A stretch of DNA of 64,000 bases from Muricomes intestini (GCF_004346165.1 NZ_SLZZ01000015.1:17451-81450); one strand, 5' to 3'; shown: positions 1-7,928, numbered from the stretch's first letter. Notes: a model not told the origin generated them from the letters alone. Translations and numbers: made by a program.

Positions 1-493
1 CCTCATAATATCGCTTGCGATCTACAAACTTCACATTAACTGGTGGATACCCATTCTGCATTAAAAATAAATTGAGTATTAGGCGCCCCGTCCGACCATT
101 CCCATCCACAAAAGGATGAATACCTTCAAACTTTAAATGAAACAGTGCAGCACTCTCAATTGGATGTATCCTTGCAGAATGAAATTCCACTATTAATTTT
201 TCAATAAGTTCTGGCACTAATGCTGGTTCGGGCGGTTCGTGAAAAGCCCCCATGATGCGAACTGGTATGCGACGATAAATCCCCCTATCTTCTGGCCGAT
301 CCATTAAAACCAAAGTATGAATTTGCTTGATAATATACTCGGTAAAAGGTGTATTGTTCGTTACCAAATCCTGTACATATAAGAATGCATCGCGATGTCC
401 AACTGCCTCCAAATGATCTTTTAGAGGCTTTTTATCAATCGTAACTCCCTCCAATACCATTGCTGTTTCCTGCAATGTAAGACATATCTTCGA
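1..493 (-). pseudogene. Fic-domain protein, headless and running off the window
   Basis: Fic proteins transfer AMP or other nucleotides to target proteins. The frame read leftward from about 493 contains the Fic catalytic motif HPFVDGNGRTGR (near 70-105), with the active-site His, preceded by the usual helical stretch LTLQETAMVLEG. A TAA at 494-496 closes the frame directly upstream, and the first ATG in frame (458-460) lies inside the conserved region. The N-terminal part that carries the inhibitory S/T-x-x-x-E-G/N helix in this family is therefore absent. The C-terminus lies beyond base 1. I read it as a 5'-deleted remnant. The family call is secure; whether anything is still translated is unknown. 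Confidence 0.75.
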
Positions 494-569
494 TTACTCC
501 ATTATATCATTCCCTTAATCCATCTTTTTCGCCTTTTAATTTCCGAAATACTTAAAATGCATTTGCAGT

Positions 570-613
570 GTGTTGAGTGTGAATCGGATTATCGAAAGAC
601 ACAATTGAATCTT
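570..613 (+). repeat. imperfect direct repeat, copy 1
   Basis: This stretch begins GTGTTGAGTGTG and ends CACAATTGAATCTT. A similar stretch lies at 2760-2805, with the same 12-base start and the end CACAATTTAATCTT; the middle differs. The two copies flank the toxin-antitoxin genes and a recombinase scrap. They may be relics of an integrative element, but this is weak evidence. The remainder of 494-711 holds no gene. Confidence 0.3.
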
Positions 614-661
614 GGGATATCAATGTTGTTTATGGCGGAATACCGTTCATAATATATAAAC

Positions 662-694
662 AAGCCCCTTACCTGCTTAACAAATAAGGGACTT
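662..694 (-). terminator. probable terminator of the RelE/ParE toxin operon
   Basis: Read on the minus strand, AAGTCCCTTA pairs with TAAGGGGCTT (one G-U pair) around a 13-base loop, and is followed by GTTTAT. It lies 18 bases past the toxin stop codon. Confidence 0.5.
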
Positions 695-711
695 TCATAA
701 TACTTTCTACT

Positions 712-1041
712 TTATTCAAAAACCTTTAGAATTTTGGCCTTATAATCAACAAGCATATGAAATACTCTAAGTATGTAGACGGTTTTTTCTTTTTCATTAA
801 TCAGAAAAAATATTTTGTAATTTTTATAATATGTTTTCCTAATCCCATACCTCGCTAACTCTTCGTCTTCATCTAATTCATGACTTTGTGGAAACATACT
901 AAGGCTACTTATTGTCTTTCGAAATCCTCCCACCATATTAATTGCAGTCCCAGGCGCTTTTAGTTTAAACGCAATATAATCTGTCTGATTTACAATGTCA
1001 CTTTCTGCTAACGGTAAGGTTATAACTTTATATATTGTCAT
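712..1041 (-). CDS. type II toxin, RelE/ParE family
   Basis: A protein of 109 residues when started at MTIYKV. RelE/ParE toxins are small basic proteins that either cut mRNA on the ribosome or poison gyrase. It has the family pattern: an N-terminal strand, two helices (about 13-45), then beta strands with RYGIRKTYYKNYKIFFLI and a C-terminal strand YILRVFHMLVDY. A longer frame reaches 1110, but the ATG at 1041 is chosen because the preceding codons belong to the antitoxin gene in another frame; the two genes overlap by 14 bases. Which of the two activities it has cannot be told from sequence. It appears intact, unlike its neighbours. Confidence 0.8.
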   Translation of the reverse strand: MTIYKVITLPLAESDIVNQTDYIAFKLKAPGTAINMVGGFRKTISSLSMFPQSHELDEDEELARYGIRKTYYKNYKIFFLINEKEKTVYILRVFHMLVDYKAKILKVFE

Positions 1042-1198
1042 CGGAATATCTTTTCTCCAGTTCATTGAAGAATTCATTATGATCACGGCCTTTTCCCACT
1101 GCGATATCACGATAACTCTCTAATACCATTTCTCTTACCTGTTTCTGGTTTTCATCAATTTCTTTACGATAATCTATAAGCTGTTGTGCCGGACTCAT
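1028..1198 (-). CDS. small antitoxin partner of the RelE/ParE toxin
   Basis: A 56-residue protein from the ATG at 1196-1198, with GAGGTG as ribosome site. It begins MSPAQQLIDYRKEIDENQ and ends KRYSDDNI. It is highly charged and probably mostly helical, with no recognisable DNA-binding N-terminus. Its stop codon lies inside the toxin gene (14-base overlap), the usual antitoxin-first arrangement with translational coupling. The function is inferred from position and size; I do not recognise a named antitoxin family. Confidence 0.7.
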   Translation of the reverse strand: MSPAQQLIDYRKEIDENQKQVREMVLESYRDIAVGKGRDHNEFFNELEKRYSDDNI

Positions 1199-1295
1199 AC
1201 AAATCACCTCTTCCTTTTTCTACTTCTATCTTTAGTATACTCAAAAACTCTTGTCAATACAAGAGATTAATATTTAAATTTTTAAACTACTTCCA

Positions 1296-1427
1296 TCAAA
1301 AATTATCTAACTCTAAATTGTACCCCTTGTCAAGGACATTTTTAAACCGATAAACCTTTTCTAAAGTGTCACGCACAAAGCCCTGCTCCCTTGCTATTTT
1401 GTTCAGTTCTTTTTTGGTTAATCTCAA
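1296..1427 (-). pseudogene. AbiEii toxin, N-terminal stump
   Basis: AbiEii is a nucleotidyltransferase toxin of about 280-300 residues that pairs with AbiEi. Only 43 residues remain here: a TTG start at 1425-1427 with a good GGAGGAG site, then LRLTKKELNKIAREQGF, the typical AbiEii start. It diverges after VYRFKNVL and stops at 1296. The nucleotidyltransferase core (G-G-T motif and catalytic Asp residues) is missing, so the toxin cannot be active. The start codon follows the AbiEi stop by one base. Confidence 0.75.
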
Positions 1428-1428
1428 G

Positions 1429-2184
1429 TTACTCCTCCAATTCTGCCATACGCTTAAAATTCTTCGGGACATACATCTGCCATGCGGACACATACTCCAT
1501 CGTCTGGCGCTCCATTGTATCTGAAAAATAGCGTCTGCTTTTCCCCATATATTCACGGCATTTATCAAAAAACTGTTCTGTCAGTTTTAAATCTTCTTTT
1601 AACGGTTCTAGTATAAACCCGGCCTTTTGGTAGAGAAACTGTTTCCCATACAGTTCCAGGTAATACAAAAGTTTATCCTCATCAAGAAACGGAACCATCT
1701 GCAGACAATGATAAAGTTCGGAGATTCCTCCTGCCTTTTCCAAATCATTCACAGAATCCAAAACGGTTCGTTCCGTGTCCGTCACCTTTATTTTGTTCTC
1801 TTTCTGAAGCACTCCGGGCTTAATCCGCTCCGGAAAGCACTGGTACTGATACCCATCAAAGGAAAATGGGCGGAACCGTCCGCTTCCCGATACCTGCACC
1901 GTATGCATCATCTGGTTTGTAAAACCAAGGTACTCAAATGCGCTATGGTGAGAAATGTATCCATTTTCCAAAATATGGCTTCCTATCTCAAAACGACTGG
2001 CTACCGGAGCACCTGTTTCCATGCTCACGGCTACATACAGTCCTTTCTTTACCTGCTCCACATAATGTTTTTGAAGGTATTCGCGAATCAATGAATATAT
2101 CGTATTTCTATTTTCACTTATAATCTCTGCCAGAGCAGGATAGCCAAAAACTCTCTCATCAATTAGCTGCCCGTAATATTTCAT
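1429..2184 (-). CDS. type IV antitoxin AbiEi
   Basis: A 251-residue AbiEi-type protein: an N-terminal winged helix (about 5-55, with SENRNTIYSLIREYLQKHYV) and a C-terminal antitoxin domain. In known AbiE systems it silences AbiEii without binding it and represses its own promoter through inverted repeats. The ATG at 2184 has AGGTGA before it, and the first residues MKYYGQLIDERVFGYPALAE fit the family, so this start is preferred over an upstream one. The partner toxin is truncated, leaving a solitary antitoxin. A perfect 22-base inverted repeat lies directly upstream. Confidence 0.8.
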   Translation of the reverse strand: MKYYGQLIDERVFGYPALAEIISENRNTIYSLIREYLQKHYVEQVKKGLYVAVSMETGAPVASRFEIGSHILENGYISHHSAFEYLGFTNQMMHTVQVSGSGRFRPFSFDGYQYQCFPERIKPGVLQKENKIKVTDTERTVLDSVNDLEKAGGISELYHCLQMVPFLDEDKLLYYLELYGKQFLYQKAGFILEPLKEDLKLTEQFFDKCREYMGKSRRYFSDTMERQTMEYVSAWQMYVPKNFKRMAELEE

Positions 2185-2199
2185 ATAACATTCACCTCG

Positions 2200-2255
2200 T
2201 TTTAATATTAGCACAAACCCATGGTTATTTCAATGGGTTTGTGCTAATATTAAAA
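2200..2255. promoter_or_regulatory. 22-base perfect inverted repeat upstream of abiEi
   Basis: The left arm 2200-2221 and right arm 2234-2255 are exact reverse complements around a 12-base centre. The arms contain TATTAGCACAAACCC and its complement. It sits 16 bases upstream of the abiEi start codon. Characterised AbiEi proteins autoregulate by binding inverted repeats of about this length, so it is probably the operator; this is inference from position and symmetry. Confidence 0.65.
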
Positions 2256-2335
2256 CTTCTTGGTAACAGTTTAGCCTTGGGGTTGAACTGTTACGAAAAT
2301 GGAGGTCTTTTCAAGGTTCTGTCTTGTTTAGAGAG

Positions 2336-2554
2336 TTAATTATTAAGGAAGTTCAGAAAATCAGTATTAGATATGTATTCAATATTTTCTAATGTCTGCC
2401 CTTTCTCACTATTAATAATGATATTACGGACACTACCTTCCATCCATTTACCATCATCAGGCACTAAAAAAGTTTTATCTGGACCTATTTCAATATTTTT
2501 GACTGCTTCAAATCTAAGAAATCCATTTGGACTGTCATTAGCTAGCTGAAGCAT
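2336..2554 (-). CDS. hypothetical protein fragment
   Basis: A 72-residue frame from ATG 2552-2554. It has sensible composition (LRFEAVKNIEIGPDKTFLVP, then NIEYISNTDFLNFLNN at the end) but no family I recognise. The same frame stays open about 24 codons upstream without a start, beginning KWIKDSIIEISSDRF. It is probably the C-terminal part of a longer protein whose front was lost where the recombinase scrap begins. No ribosome site decides the ATG. Confidence 0.35.
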   Translation of the reverse strand: MLQLANDSPNGFLRFEAVKNIEIGPDKTFLVPDDGKWMEGSVRNIIINSEKGQTLENIEYISNTDFLNFLNN

Positions 2555-2599
2555 GAAAGAAAACCTTTCAGGATTTATAAATCTATCTGAAGAAATTTC

Positions 2600-2709
2600 T
2601 ATAATGGAATCCTTAATCCACTTTCACAATCAAAGAAAACTCCAGCTAGCACCCAGTCAGGATTGCCCTGAATCTTCTCCCTGTAATATTCCATCTGTGC
2701 CGCTAATTT
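2600..2709 (-). pseudogene. serine recombinase fragment
   Basis: The minus strand encodes QMEYYREKIQGNPDWVLAGV followed by FFD, closely resembling the linker of the N-terminal catalytic domain of large serine recombinases (QxxYYxxxIxxNPxWxxAGxxxD). It is bounded by a stop codon at each end, so only about 36 residues survive and the catalytic Ser is not present. It is a scrap of a mobile-element integrase. Confidence 0.5.
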
Positions 2710-2759
2710 TCATTTTATCTTACCATCCCCTCGCTGCAACAGAACACAGCATTCTATAC

Positions 2760-2805
2760 GTGTTGAGTGTGTGATAAAGAGTCCCGCAAAGCACAATTTA
2801 ATCTT
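2760..2805 (+). repeat. imperfect direct repeat, copy 2
   Basis: Partner of the stretch at 570-613: identical for the first 12 bases and 16 of 20 at the end, with an unrelated middle. The region 2806-2998 shows no gene. Confidence 0.3.
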
Positions 2806-2998
2806 AGCGTAAGTAATAATTAACTAATTTTCATTATATCCATAATATTTCAAAACCAATCCACCAACTCAATACCATTGACACCACGAATGACTGGTAT
2901 GCTGTCTAAATATTTCTGAGCATCAGGGCAGATTTTCCAATGAACACATTTGTATCAGAATGCTCGTGCAAAAGGTGCTGCTGGAACGAGACTCACCC

Positions 2999-3373
2999 TT
3001 AGATATCCGTTATAAATAGTATCCTTGCTTTTAATTCCCCGTAGTTGATTACTGCTCTTTTCTCAGGATTCTCTCCCTCCTGATAGTAATTCACATAGCC
3101 TTTCTCAGCTTCATCAAAAACCAAAGCATAATAATCCAGGGCAGCTCCCGCTTTTCCGCAGGCCTCTCCCGAAAAAAACAGCTTCAGCCTAATCCGCTGC
3201 TGTTTTTCAGCATCATCCACCAGCATTAGCTGCCAACTAAGGCCGTACTTGTCCTGAACCCATGCATACTGCTTACTAAAGGGATAAGCACCCAAAGGCA
3301 TAAGCTCTATTTCCCCGTCAGACAAGCTGGCGTGGAGCCTGTCAACCTCCTCCGGGACAGCGCAGGCAACCAT
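2999..3373 (-). pseudogene. VOC/PhnB-like protein, truncated at both ends
   Basis: A 124-residue frame with the PhnB/glyoxalase-like signature MPLGAYPFSKQYAWVQDKYG near the front. A second domain start follows (FFSGEACGKAGAALDYYALV), typical of two-domain PhnB-like proteins. The first half of domain 1 and most of domain 2 are missing. The frame opens directly out of a DNA glycosylase scrap in a different frame. No convincing start or ribosome site is present. It is read as a decayed gene. Confidence 0.6.
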
Positions 3374-3387
3374 AAGGGAAATAGAAT

Positions 3388-3519
3388 TTCCGGGGATAGG
3401 TTGCCTCTAAAATTGGCGATTGCCTTCTCGCCATTGCCACACACAGTGTTCTGAGTAAGCACCGTGCCAACCATCACCTCATAGGGCGTATCCGCAGGCC
3501 ACCAATATGCGTGATCTCC
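3388..3519 (-). pseudogene. HhH-GPD DNA glycosylase (endonuclease III-like) fragment
   Basis: After a TAA at 3520-3522 the minus strand reads HAYWWPADTPYEVMVGTVLT and then QNTVCGNGEKAIANF. This matches the first helices of endonuclease III/MagIII-type glycosylases (WWPxxTPxEVxVGxxLTQNTxWxNVEKAI). About 44 residues survive; the HhH motif and catalytic Asp are absent. It joins the VOC scrap, so two decayed genes were fused by deletion. Confidence 0.6.
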
Positions 3520-3549
3520 TTAGATTGACTATTGAAAATCAAATGCAAT

Positions 3550-4320
3550 TTATTGAAACAAATAGCTGGTCATTGACACGGAACCTGCCAGACAGCTGTT
3601 GTTGTAGACTGATACTTCATCCTCCTGATCTGCGGCACCCAATATATACAGGATCGGATTAAAGTGATCCGGCATAGGAACGGCTAACCTTGCCGTTTCT
3701 CCCAGACTCATATAGTCAACGACGTCCTCATATTTCTTGTTTTCGATGCCATCTTTGATATAATCGTCAAACCGGTAGGCCCAATCAAATCCCTTGCCAC
3801 GCATAGATGCGTCAACCCTTCGCAGGTTGTGAACGATATTTCCGGTGCCAAACAGTAGAACGCCTTGCTGTCTCAAGGATTTCAGTTCCTTACCAATCTG
3901 ATAATGCACCGCTGGCGGAGCGGCAGCATCTATGCTGATTTGAAAGACGGGTATATCCCGTTTTTGGTACATATGAACCAGAACAACCCAAGTCGCGTGG
4001 TCAATACCCCAGGAATTATCAAACTCATTTGGTCGGCTGATTAACCTTTTTACATCTTCTGCAAGCATCGGATTGCCGGGAGCATCATAGCGAACCTCAT
4101 ACAACTTTTCTGGAAATCCATACATGTCATAGATCATCTTCGGATTCTCCTCGTTCATAATTTTAGTCCCTTTTGTAAACCAATGTGCCGAGATAGATAC
4201 GATGGAGTCCGGTTTAGGTATTTCTTTTACCATATCCCTCCAAGTTCTGGTAAAACGGTTGTCTTCTATTGCGTTCATCGGCGAACCGTGACCTATAAAC
4301 ATCATCGGCATTTTAGACAT
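3550..4320 (-). CDS. ygiD: YgiD/LigB-type extradiol dioxygenase-like protein
   Basis: A 256-residue member of the class III extradiol dioxygenase family that includes E. coli YgiD and plant 4,5-DOPA dioxygenase. These enzymes open catechol rings using a metal held by His residues. Visible motifs: GHGSP with His11, SAHW with His46, WGIDHATW with His108, and GTGNIVHNL with His164, matching the family's metal and acid-base His set. Length is normal. It is the last gene of a minus-strand redox cluster that starts near 7.86 kb. The physiological substrate is unknown. Confidence 0.85.
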   Translation of the reverse strand: MSKMPMMFIGHGSPMNAIEDNRFTRTWRDMVKEIPKPDSIVSISAHWFTKGTKIMNEENPKMIYDMYGFPEKLYEVRYDAPGNPMLAEDVKRLISRPNEFDNSWGIDHATWVVLVHMYQKRDIPVFQISIDAAAPPAVHYQIGKELKSLRQQGVLLFGTGNIVHNLRRVDASMRGKGFDWAYRFDDYIKDGIENKKYEDVVDYMSLGETARLAVPMPDHFNPILYILGAADQEDEVSVYNNSCLAGSVSMTSYLFQ

Positions 4321-4467
4321 ATTAATACCTCCTATTCAGTATGTGTTTGCTATTTATTTTTAGCCGTGCGTTTTATTACCTTATTTCTAATCGTCCGGTA
4401 TTCCGTACGGCTTGAATAAGGATAATTAATTTTTCCCACCCATAAACGTTTCCGTCCGCTTTTGCCG

Positions 4468-5103
4468 TCAGTTACTCACCGCCGGTGCTTTTCGAACATA
4501 GTCAGCACTGTCAATCTGCTCCAACATAAACCAAGCCAAATCAGTACGCGACAACTTTGAGCCAAGCTTGTCCTTCCCCAGATACCCTGCCCGAATATGT
4601 TTAGACAGCGGTTTATCCGTCAAAAGTGCGGCAATTCTTACGAGTGTCCAGTCAGTATTTGAGTCACGAACCAACTGGCTGTATTTATTGATTTGTTCGT
4701 AGGTAATCGGTCTGCCCCGCCGAATCATGTTTCTTCTCATCCTGAAACGAGATCCGTCCTTATCAAGAGAATCCTGATTGCTGGTGGTAGAAAGAACGAT
4801 GAATCTTTTAATTCCGTATTCTTCCATCACGGATAAGACATTCGCAATACCATCGCTCAGTTCCGCATCCGATGGCTTTCCCGTAGGCCCAAGCGCACTG
4901 ATGACCCCATCACTGCCTTTCAGGGCGGTTCTCAGTGTTTCTTTATCACCAAGCTCGCCTTGAACTACCTCTAATTGAGGATTCTCGATAGTAACCTTTC
5001 GAGAATCACGGACAAAAGCAACGACATTGTATCCGCGGTCGAGTGCAAGTCTTACCACCTCACTCCCCGTTTTTCCCGTTGCGCCAAAAACAGTGATTTT
5101 CAT
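4468..5103 (-). CDS. NAD(P)-binding atypical SDR (NmrA/YwnB-like)
   Basis: A 211-residue Rossmann protein. The N-terminal MKITVFGATGKTGSEVVRLA has the glycine motif of atypical SDRs (GATGKTG). FIVLSTTS near residue 100 is the family's central strand, and the C-terminal half gives the NAD(P)H-binding oxidoreductase fold. The start at 5103 is preferred over an upstream Met because GGAGG lies 7 bases ahead of it. Such proteins act as NAD(P)H sensors or flavin/quinone reductases. It lies between the dioxygenase and the MDR gene in the Rrf2-facing cluster. Confidence 0.8.
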   Translation of the reverse strand: MKITVFGATGKTGSEVVRLALDRGYNVVAFVRDSRKVTIENPQLEVVQGELGDKETLRTALKGSDGVISALGPTGKPSDAELSDGIANVLSVMEEYGIKRFIVLSTTSNQDSLDKDGSRFRMRRNMIRRGRPITYEQINKYSQLVRDSNTDWTLVRIAALLTDKPLSKHIRAGYLGKDKLGSKLSRTDLAWFMLEQIDSADYVRKAPAVSN

Positions 5104-5431
5104 TTGACATCCTCCTTCCAAAACAACTAATTAATCGGCTATAATTGCGTCACATTTTATAACCAGCATCCACCCCGTTCACGAGCAAAGGCTCTATCGC
5201 CGTACCCCCTGCTTTTGAGCGGCAATATCTGCTGCGTCAACGCTTGGGTGATGGTAACGTGATTTTTTCGATGTTTTACCTCCTTTTATCTGGATGGCAT
5301 GCGCCGGGCAAAATGAATGCAGACGAAATAATAATAGCAGGGGACGTCTTTTTGCCAATCCGGTGTATTATTTTCGTACATCGTGATCTTCCCGTCCAAA
5401 CGAACCTCGGCACAGAATCGAGCACACAGGC

Positions 5432-5577
5432 CTGCCGCTCTACGTCATTGCGCAGGAGACCAAGTATCACAATGCCAGCCGTTTTTCGGAAATTTTCAGA
5501 GGAGCCTATGGAATCCCCCCTACCTGTACCGGAAAATCCTCTTCTCCCCGAACTACAGGAAGGTTCCAATCGAATAG
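5432..5577 (+). pseudogene. AraC-family regulator, C-terminal remnant with frameshift
   Basis: The plus strand encodes LYVIAQETKYHNASRFSEIF and then RGAYGIPP, the second helix-turn-helix of an AraC regulator. After a run of six C (5515-5520) the expected YLYRKI follows only in the next frame, ending at TAG 5575-5577. The N-terminal sensor and first HTH are not recognisable upstream. The rest of the 5104-5632 gap shows no other gene. Confidence 0.6.
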
Positions 5578-5632
5578 CTGGAAACCTCTTCCTGAGCTTT
5601 TCACCGCTGTCGTAAAAGCAATAAAAGCAGGA

Positions 5633-6604
5633 TTAAAACTCCATCCGAAAGGCCACTTTCCCTTGGGGATGCTCTGCCAGAACATACTCTATAGCTTTTG
5701 CCGTTTCGTCCGGCGTGTAAATATGGTCTATATACGGCTTGACCTTGCCCTCGTCCGCCAATCTGCCCAGTTCCTCCAGTCTCTGCCTTTTGGGCTGGAA
5801 GGGAAAAGCCGCTGAGCCGAATTTTTTCCCGCTCCCGATGGCACGAACCGGTCCTGCCGCCATACCGCTCAATGCCTTCGGCGTGCCTCCAATTAAGACA
5901 TACCTGCCGCCCTGATTCAGCAGCTTCTTATATACCGACAAGGGATGATACCCATTGACCGCAATGATCCTGTCGTAGGTTTTTCCGGTCCCCGCAATAT
6001 CTTCCTTTTTATAATCAATCACATGGTCTGCCCCCAGGCCTTGCGCCATTTCCACATTCCGCGTACTGCACACGGCGGTAACAATGCCACCATATGCCTT
6101 GGCAAGCTGAACGACAAAATGCCCGACACCCCCGGATGCCCCTTGTATCAGCACTTCCTGTCCCGGCCGTATCTTTGCGGCGCAAACCGCTCCAAGTGCT
6201 GTTATGCCGCCTGTGGGCAATGCCCCTGCCTGCTCAAAGGAAAGCGAATCAGGTTTTGGAGCCACTTCTTTCTCATTGGCAAGCACATACTCCGCCCAGG
6301 CACCGATAAAGCCTTTTGCGAGACCGAACACCGCATCGCCCTTTTTCAGACCTTTCACACCGTCTCCAATTTCCTCCACAATGCCCGCAAACTCCACGCC
6401 CAGTGGCTTTCCGGCCGCAGGCATCGCCAGATTCAGCACCCGTCCAAGGCCGATGCTTCCAAAGCGCATATACTCCATATTTGTGATTGCAGAAGCCTTC
6501 ACCCTTACAAGCACCTGATGAGCCCCCGGTGATGGTTTTGCAATCTCTCCCATACGGAGCGATTCCTCCGTCTTTCCAACCCCGGTATAAACAACAGCTC
6601 TCAT
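5633..6604 (-). CDS. zinc-free MDR oxidoreductase (quinone reductase-like)
   Basis: A 323-residue medium-chain dehydrogenase/reductase. The N-terminal GroES-like half holds GVEFAGIVEEIGDGVKGLKK. The C-terminal Rossmann half has IQGASGGVGHFVVQLAKA, the NADPH motif of the quinone reductase group; no catalytic or structural zinc ligand set is visible. It probably reduces quinones or other electrophiles with NADPH. The ATG at 6602-6604 is chosen over a GTG at 6616: the upstream flavodoxin stop is one base before it (TGAGATG) and GAGG lies ahead, implying translational coupling. Confidence 0.85.
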   Translation of the reverse strand: MRAVVYTGVGKTEESLRMGEIAKPSPGAHQVLVRVKASAITNMEYMRFGSIGLGRVLNLAMPAAGKPLGVEFAGIVEEIGDGVKGLKKGDAVFGLAKGFIGAWAEYVLANEKEVAPKPDSLSFEQAGALPTGGITALGAVCAAKIRPGQEVLIQGASGGVGHFVVQLAKAYGGIVTAVCSTRNVEMAQGLGADHVIDYKKEDIAGTGKTYDRIIAVNGYHPLSVYKKLLNQGGRYVLIGGTPKALSGMAAGPVRAIGSGKKFGSAAFPFQPKRQRLEELGRLADEGKVKPYIDHIYTPDETAKAIEYVLAEHPQGKVAFRMEF

Positions 6605-6605
6605 C

Positions 6606-7064
6606 TCACTCTTCACCTCTTTCCTTTAGTGAAGCGGCCACCTTCTGAGCGAACCTCCTCGCATTTTCCAGATCCATCGCATCGGGATGTCCCTTATTGT
6701 CCGTTCCCGGCGAATCTCCTTTGCAGGTAAACGGTTCCCCTGCGATAGATATCTGCTGTTCCCTTAATAAAGCTGCAATCAAAGCCCCAATCTCAAGCTG
6801 GTTGCCATAGGTTCCAAAGGCAGCGGCGTTTTTTACAATTTCAGGGTTCATCCCCTGAAGGAATGCCCTCGTCTTTCGATGGGGCTTGTGAAAATAAATT
6901 CCGTCCCCGACAAAGAGCAGATCGACCGGAGCAGTGAAATCTATTTTTTCTTTGCCAATTCGTTCCGCTCTGATATGAAACGATTCCGCGATGGCTTCAG
7001 CAACCTTCCTGGTATTGCCGGATCGTCCGGAATGGTATACTACTTTGACATTCATTTTCTCCAT
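6606..7064 (-). CDS. flavodoxin domain protein
   Basis: A 152-residue flavodoxin-like protein. The FMN phosphate loop is YHSGRSGNTRKVAEAI, the second loop PVDLLFVGDGIYFHKP, and a later loop FGTYGNQLEIGALI. The start at 7064 (MEKMNV) follows AGGAAGGAG; an ATG nine bases later is equally possible. Its stop codon abuts the start of the quinone-reductase-like gene, suggesting that the pair works together in NADPH- or flavin-dependent reduction. A related flavodoxin occurs at 61390-61812. Confidence 0.8.
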   Translation of the reverse strand: MEKMNVKVVYHSGRSGNTRKVAEAIAESFHIRAERIGKEKIDFTAPVDLLFVGDGIYFHKPHRKTRAFLQGMNPEIVKNAAAFGTYGNQLEIGALIAALLREQQISIAGEPFTCKGDSPGTDNKGHPDAMDLENARRFAQKVAASLKERGEE

Positions 7065-7173
7065 TTCTCCTTCCTGGATATATGACAAATCGACTACAGT
7101 AATCTTGAAGTCGACCATTTACCGCCCCTCTCTCTGTTATAAGTTATAAGCTTTCTCGATCGCAGGTTCCGTG

Positions 7174-7861
7174 TCAGAACACCATAGTTTTCGGAGTAAC
7201 GCCCTTTGGATATTCCTGTTCCCCGTCCAGCTTTTCAGAATATACCTGGTACCACATCTCTGCAATCGTATCGGGATCATTGACGCCGCCGGTTCCGGCT
7301 TTCATCATCAGTCCCAAGGAGCGGTGTGCCACCAGAATCCCCTTTGGAGATAATTCTGTATGCAGATTGGCGATATAACTGCGAAGTCCCGCCATAGCAA
7401 TTCCAATGTTCCCCAGCATTGACATGGGATACAGAGCGGACAGCCCGGTGGTAAACAGCAAAGCACCCCCGCCGCGTTCCTGCATATCTGGAAGCACACT
7501 ATTGACCACATTGATAGCACTAATCACAAACCCCTCAAAGGGCGCCGTAGCATTTTCCACCGTAACATTCACCGCTGTGGCGGGGGGGAGCAGTGGTGGG
7601 TACCGGACTGAGCTCCAAGACGTCAATGGATCCGTATTTTTCTTTGATGTCAGCCACGGCATTTTCCACCGCTTCCTTTTTGGTCAGATCCGCCGGATAA
7701 TAAGACGCCTCAATTCCCTGATCCTGCAGTTCTTTGACCATGGACTGCAGCTTTTCCTCGTTTCGCGCAATTAGAGCTATTTGGAATCCCTCTTTGCCAA
7801 AAGCCTTTGCCAGAGACAATCCTAACCCTTTTCCTGCACCTGCAATAAGCATTGTTTTCAT
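7174..7861 (-). pseudogene. SDR oxidoreductase split by a frameshift
   Basis: The start at 7861 follows GGAGG and gives MKTMLIAGAGKGLGLSLAKA, the TGxxxGxG-like NAD(P) motif, followed by the SDR ADLTKKEAVENAV region. The frame breaks in a run of seven G on the plus strand (about 7580-7586). The second half (FVISAINVVNSVLPDMQERG through ALYPMSMLGNIGIAMAGLRS) continues in another frame to 7174. In the second half the usual YxxxK is not clear. It is the first gene behind the Rrf2-facing promoter. A homopolymer error, phase variation or true decay would all look like this. Confidence 0.75.
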
Positions 7862-7928
7862 AACAGTAACCTCCTTCATTTTGAATGGTATTCCTTTTTC
7901 TGTAATGTATCCATTGGTCTACAAAGAT

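Noticed and set aside
1627..2094. Plus-strand frames opposite abiEi
   Set aside because: Shadows of the AbiEi gene; no ribosome site.
5944..6532. A 195-residue plus-strand frame opposite the MDR gene
   Set aside because: It is a reverse-strand shadow rich in His, Arg and Cys; the MDR frame on the other strand is clearly the gene.
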